7,293 nt of DNA from Acidicaldus organivorans (GTDB lineage Bacteria > Pseudomonadota > Alphaproteobacteria > Acetobacterales > Acetobacteraceae). The stretch lies in assembly GCA_000759655.1 (NCBI GenBank), contig KN174109.1, forward strand, positions 2,185 through 9,477. The letters are read 5' to 3'. The translations under genes and the position numbers were made by a program. The notes beneath the pieces are model-generated. The model worked only from the letters and a program-made list of their open reading frames with translations, was not told the DNA's origin and made no database searches. Shown piece by piece: positions 6,960-7,293 of the stretch (position 1 is the stretch's first letter; each line of letters opens with the position of its first letter).

Positions 6960-7293
6960 ATGCCCGACATGCCGGTTGCGACCGCGCCTGCCCTGACCCA
7001 GCAGGAGTTCAAATCCGATATCAAGCCGATCTGGTGTCCGGGCTGCGGAGATTATTCAGTGCTGACGGCGCTCGCCAAGGCCTGCGCCGAACTCGGCCAC
7101 CCGCGCGAAACTATCGCGCTGATTTCGGGCATCGGCTGTTCCTCGCGCCTGCCAGCCTATACCAGCGTCTATGGCTTCCACGGCGTGCATGGAAGGGCGC
7201 TGGCGCTCGCCGCCGGCGTCAAGCTCGCGCGGCCCGATCTCACGGTGATCGCCGCTGGCGGCGACGGCGACGGGCTTTCGATCGGCGGCAACC
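6960..7293 (+). CDS. korB: 2-oxoglutarate:ferredoxin oxidoreductase, beta subunit (partial, 3' end outside the window)
   Basis: The first 111 residues of a beta subunit of the 2-oxoacid:ferredoxin oxidoreductase family, which carries thiamine diphosphate and a [4Fe-4S] cluster. After a short leader, the sequence has IWCPGCGDYSVL (24-35) with cluster cysteines C26 and C29, and SGIGCSSRLP (56-65) with C60 as the third ligand. YGFHGVHGRALALAAGVKLA (71-90) is the TPP-side helix. The GGDGDGLSIGGN segment (100-111) is the Mg/TPP-binding motif, at which the window stops. The fourth cysteine is expected further downstream. The ATG at 6960 follows the korA stop by 5 bases, with GGGAG at 6947-6951, 8 bases upstream, inside the end of korA. 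Being directly coupled to korA, it supplies the catalytic cofactor site of the KorAB complex. The 2-oxoglutarate specificity is inferred from the pathway context. Confidence 0.93.
   Translation, partial: MPDMPVATAPALTQQEFKSDIKPIWCPGCGDYSVLTALAKACAELGHPRETIALISGIGCSSRLPAYTSVYGFHGVHGRALALAAGVKLARPDLTVIAAGGDGDGLSIGGN

Overview
The window is one uninterrupted plus-strand operon fragment of the anaerobic benzoyl-CoA (aromatic ring reduction) pathway. Its high GC content, codon usage and gene order suggest a Proteobacterium, most likely an alphaproteobacterium that degrades aromatics anaerobically. The encoded enzyme is the ATP-dependent class I benzoyl-CoA reductase of the Thauera/Magnetospirillum/Rhodopseudomonas (Bcr/Bad) type. 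The genus cannot be fixed from sequence reading alone.

Layout: 1-168 is the 3' end of a crotonase-family hydratase gene, probably dch (cyclohexa-1,5-diene-1-carbonyl-CoA hydratase). 171-1343 is bcrC, 1340-2644 bcrB, 2658-3971 bcrA and 3988-4830 bcrD, the four reductase subunits. 4855-5100 is a 2[4Fe-4S] ferredoxin. 5153-6954 is korA, a fused gamma-alpha subunit of a 2-oxoacid (probably 2-oxoglutarate):ferredoxin oxidoreductase. 6960-7293 is the start of korB, its thiamine-diphosphate (TPP) beta subunit, cut by the window end. Genes are separated by 52 bases or less or overlap by 4 bases. No promoter, terminator, RNA gene, mobile element, repeat array or CRISPR was seen, and there is no gene-free stretch over 300 bases.

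How the genes work together (known pathway, assigned here by motif recognition): KorAB oxidises 2-oxoglutarate to succinyl-CoA and passes the electrons to the ferredoxin. The ferredoxin reduces the ATP-hydrolysing BcrAD activase module. BcrAD drives low-potential electrons into the BcrBC catalytic module, which reduces benzoyl-CoA to the 1,5-dienoyl-CoA. The upstream hydratase then starts beta-oxidation-like conversion of the diene. The locus thus carries both the reductase and its electron supply.

The main anomaly is in korA. The 5' end is read in one frame and the rest in another, and the switch lies in a run of seven G (5275-5281) that encodes the glycine-rich loop of the gamma domain. One extra G, or a -1 slip on the G GGG GGG heptamer, restores the expected motif exactly. 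A sequencing or assembly error is the simplest explanation. A true mutation, transcriptional slippage or programmed frameshifting remain testable alternatives. Otherwise this is a known system, and I see no undescribed one.
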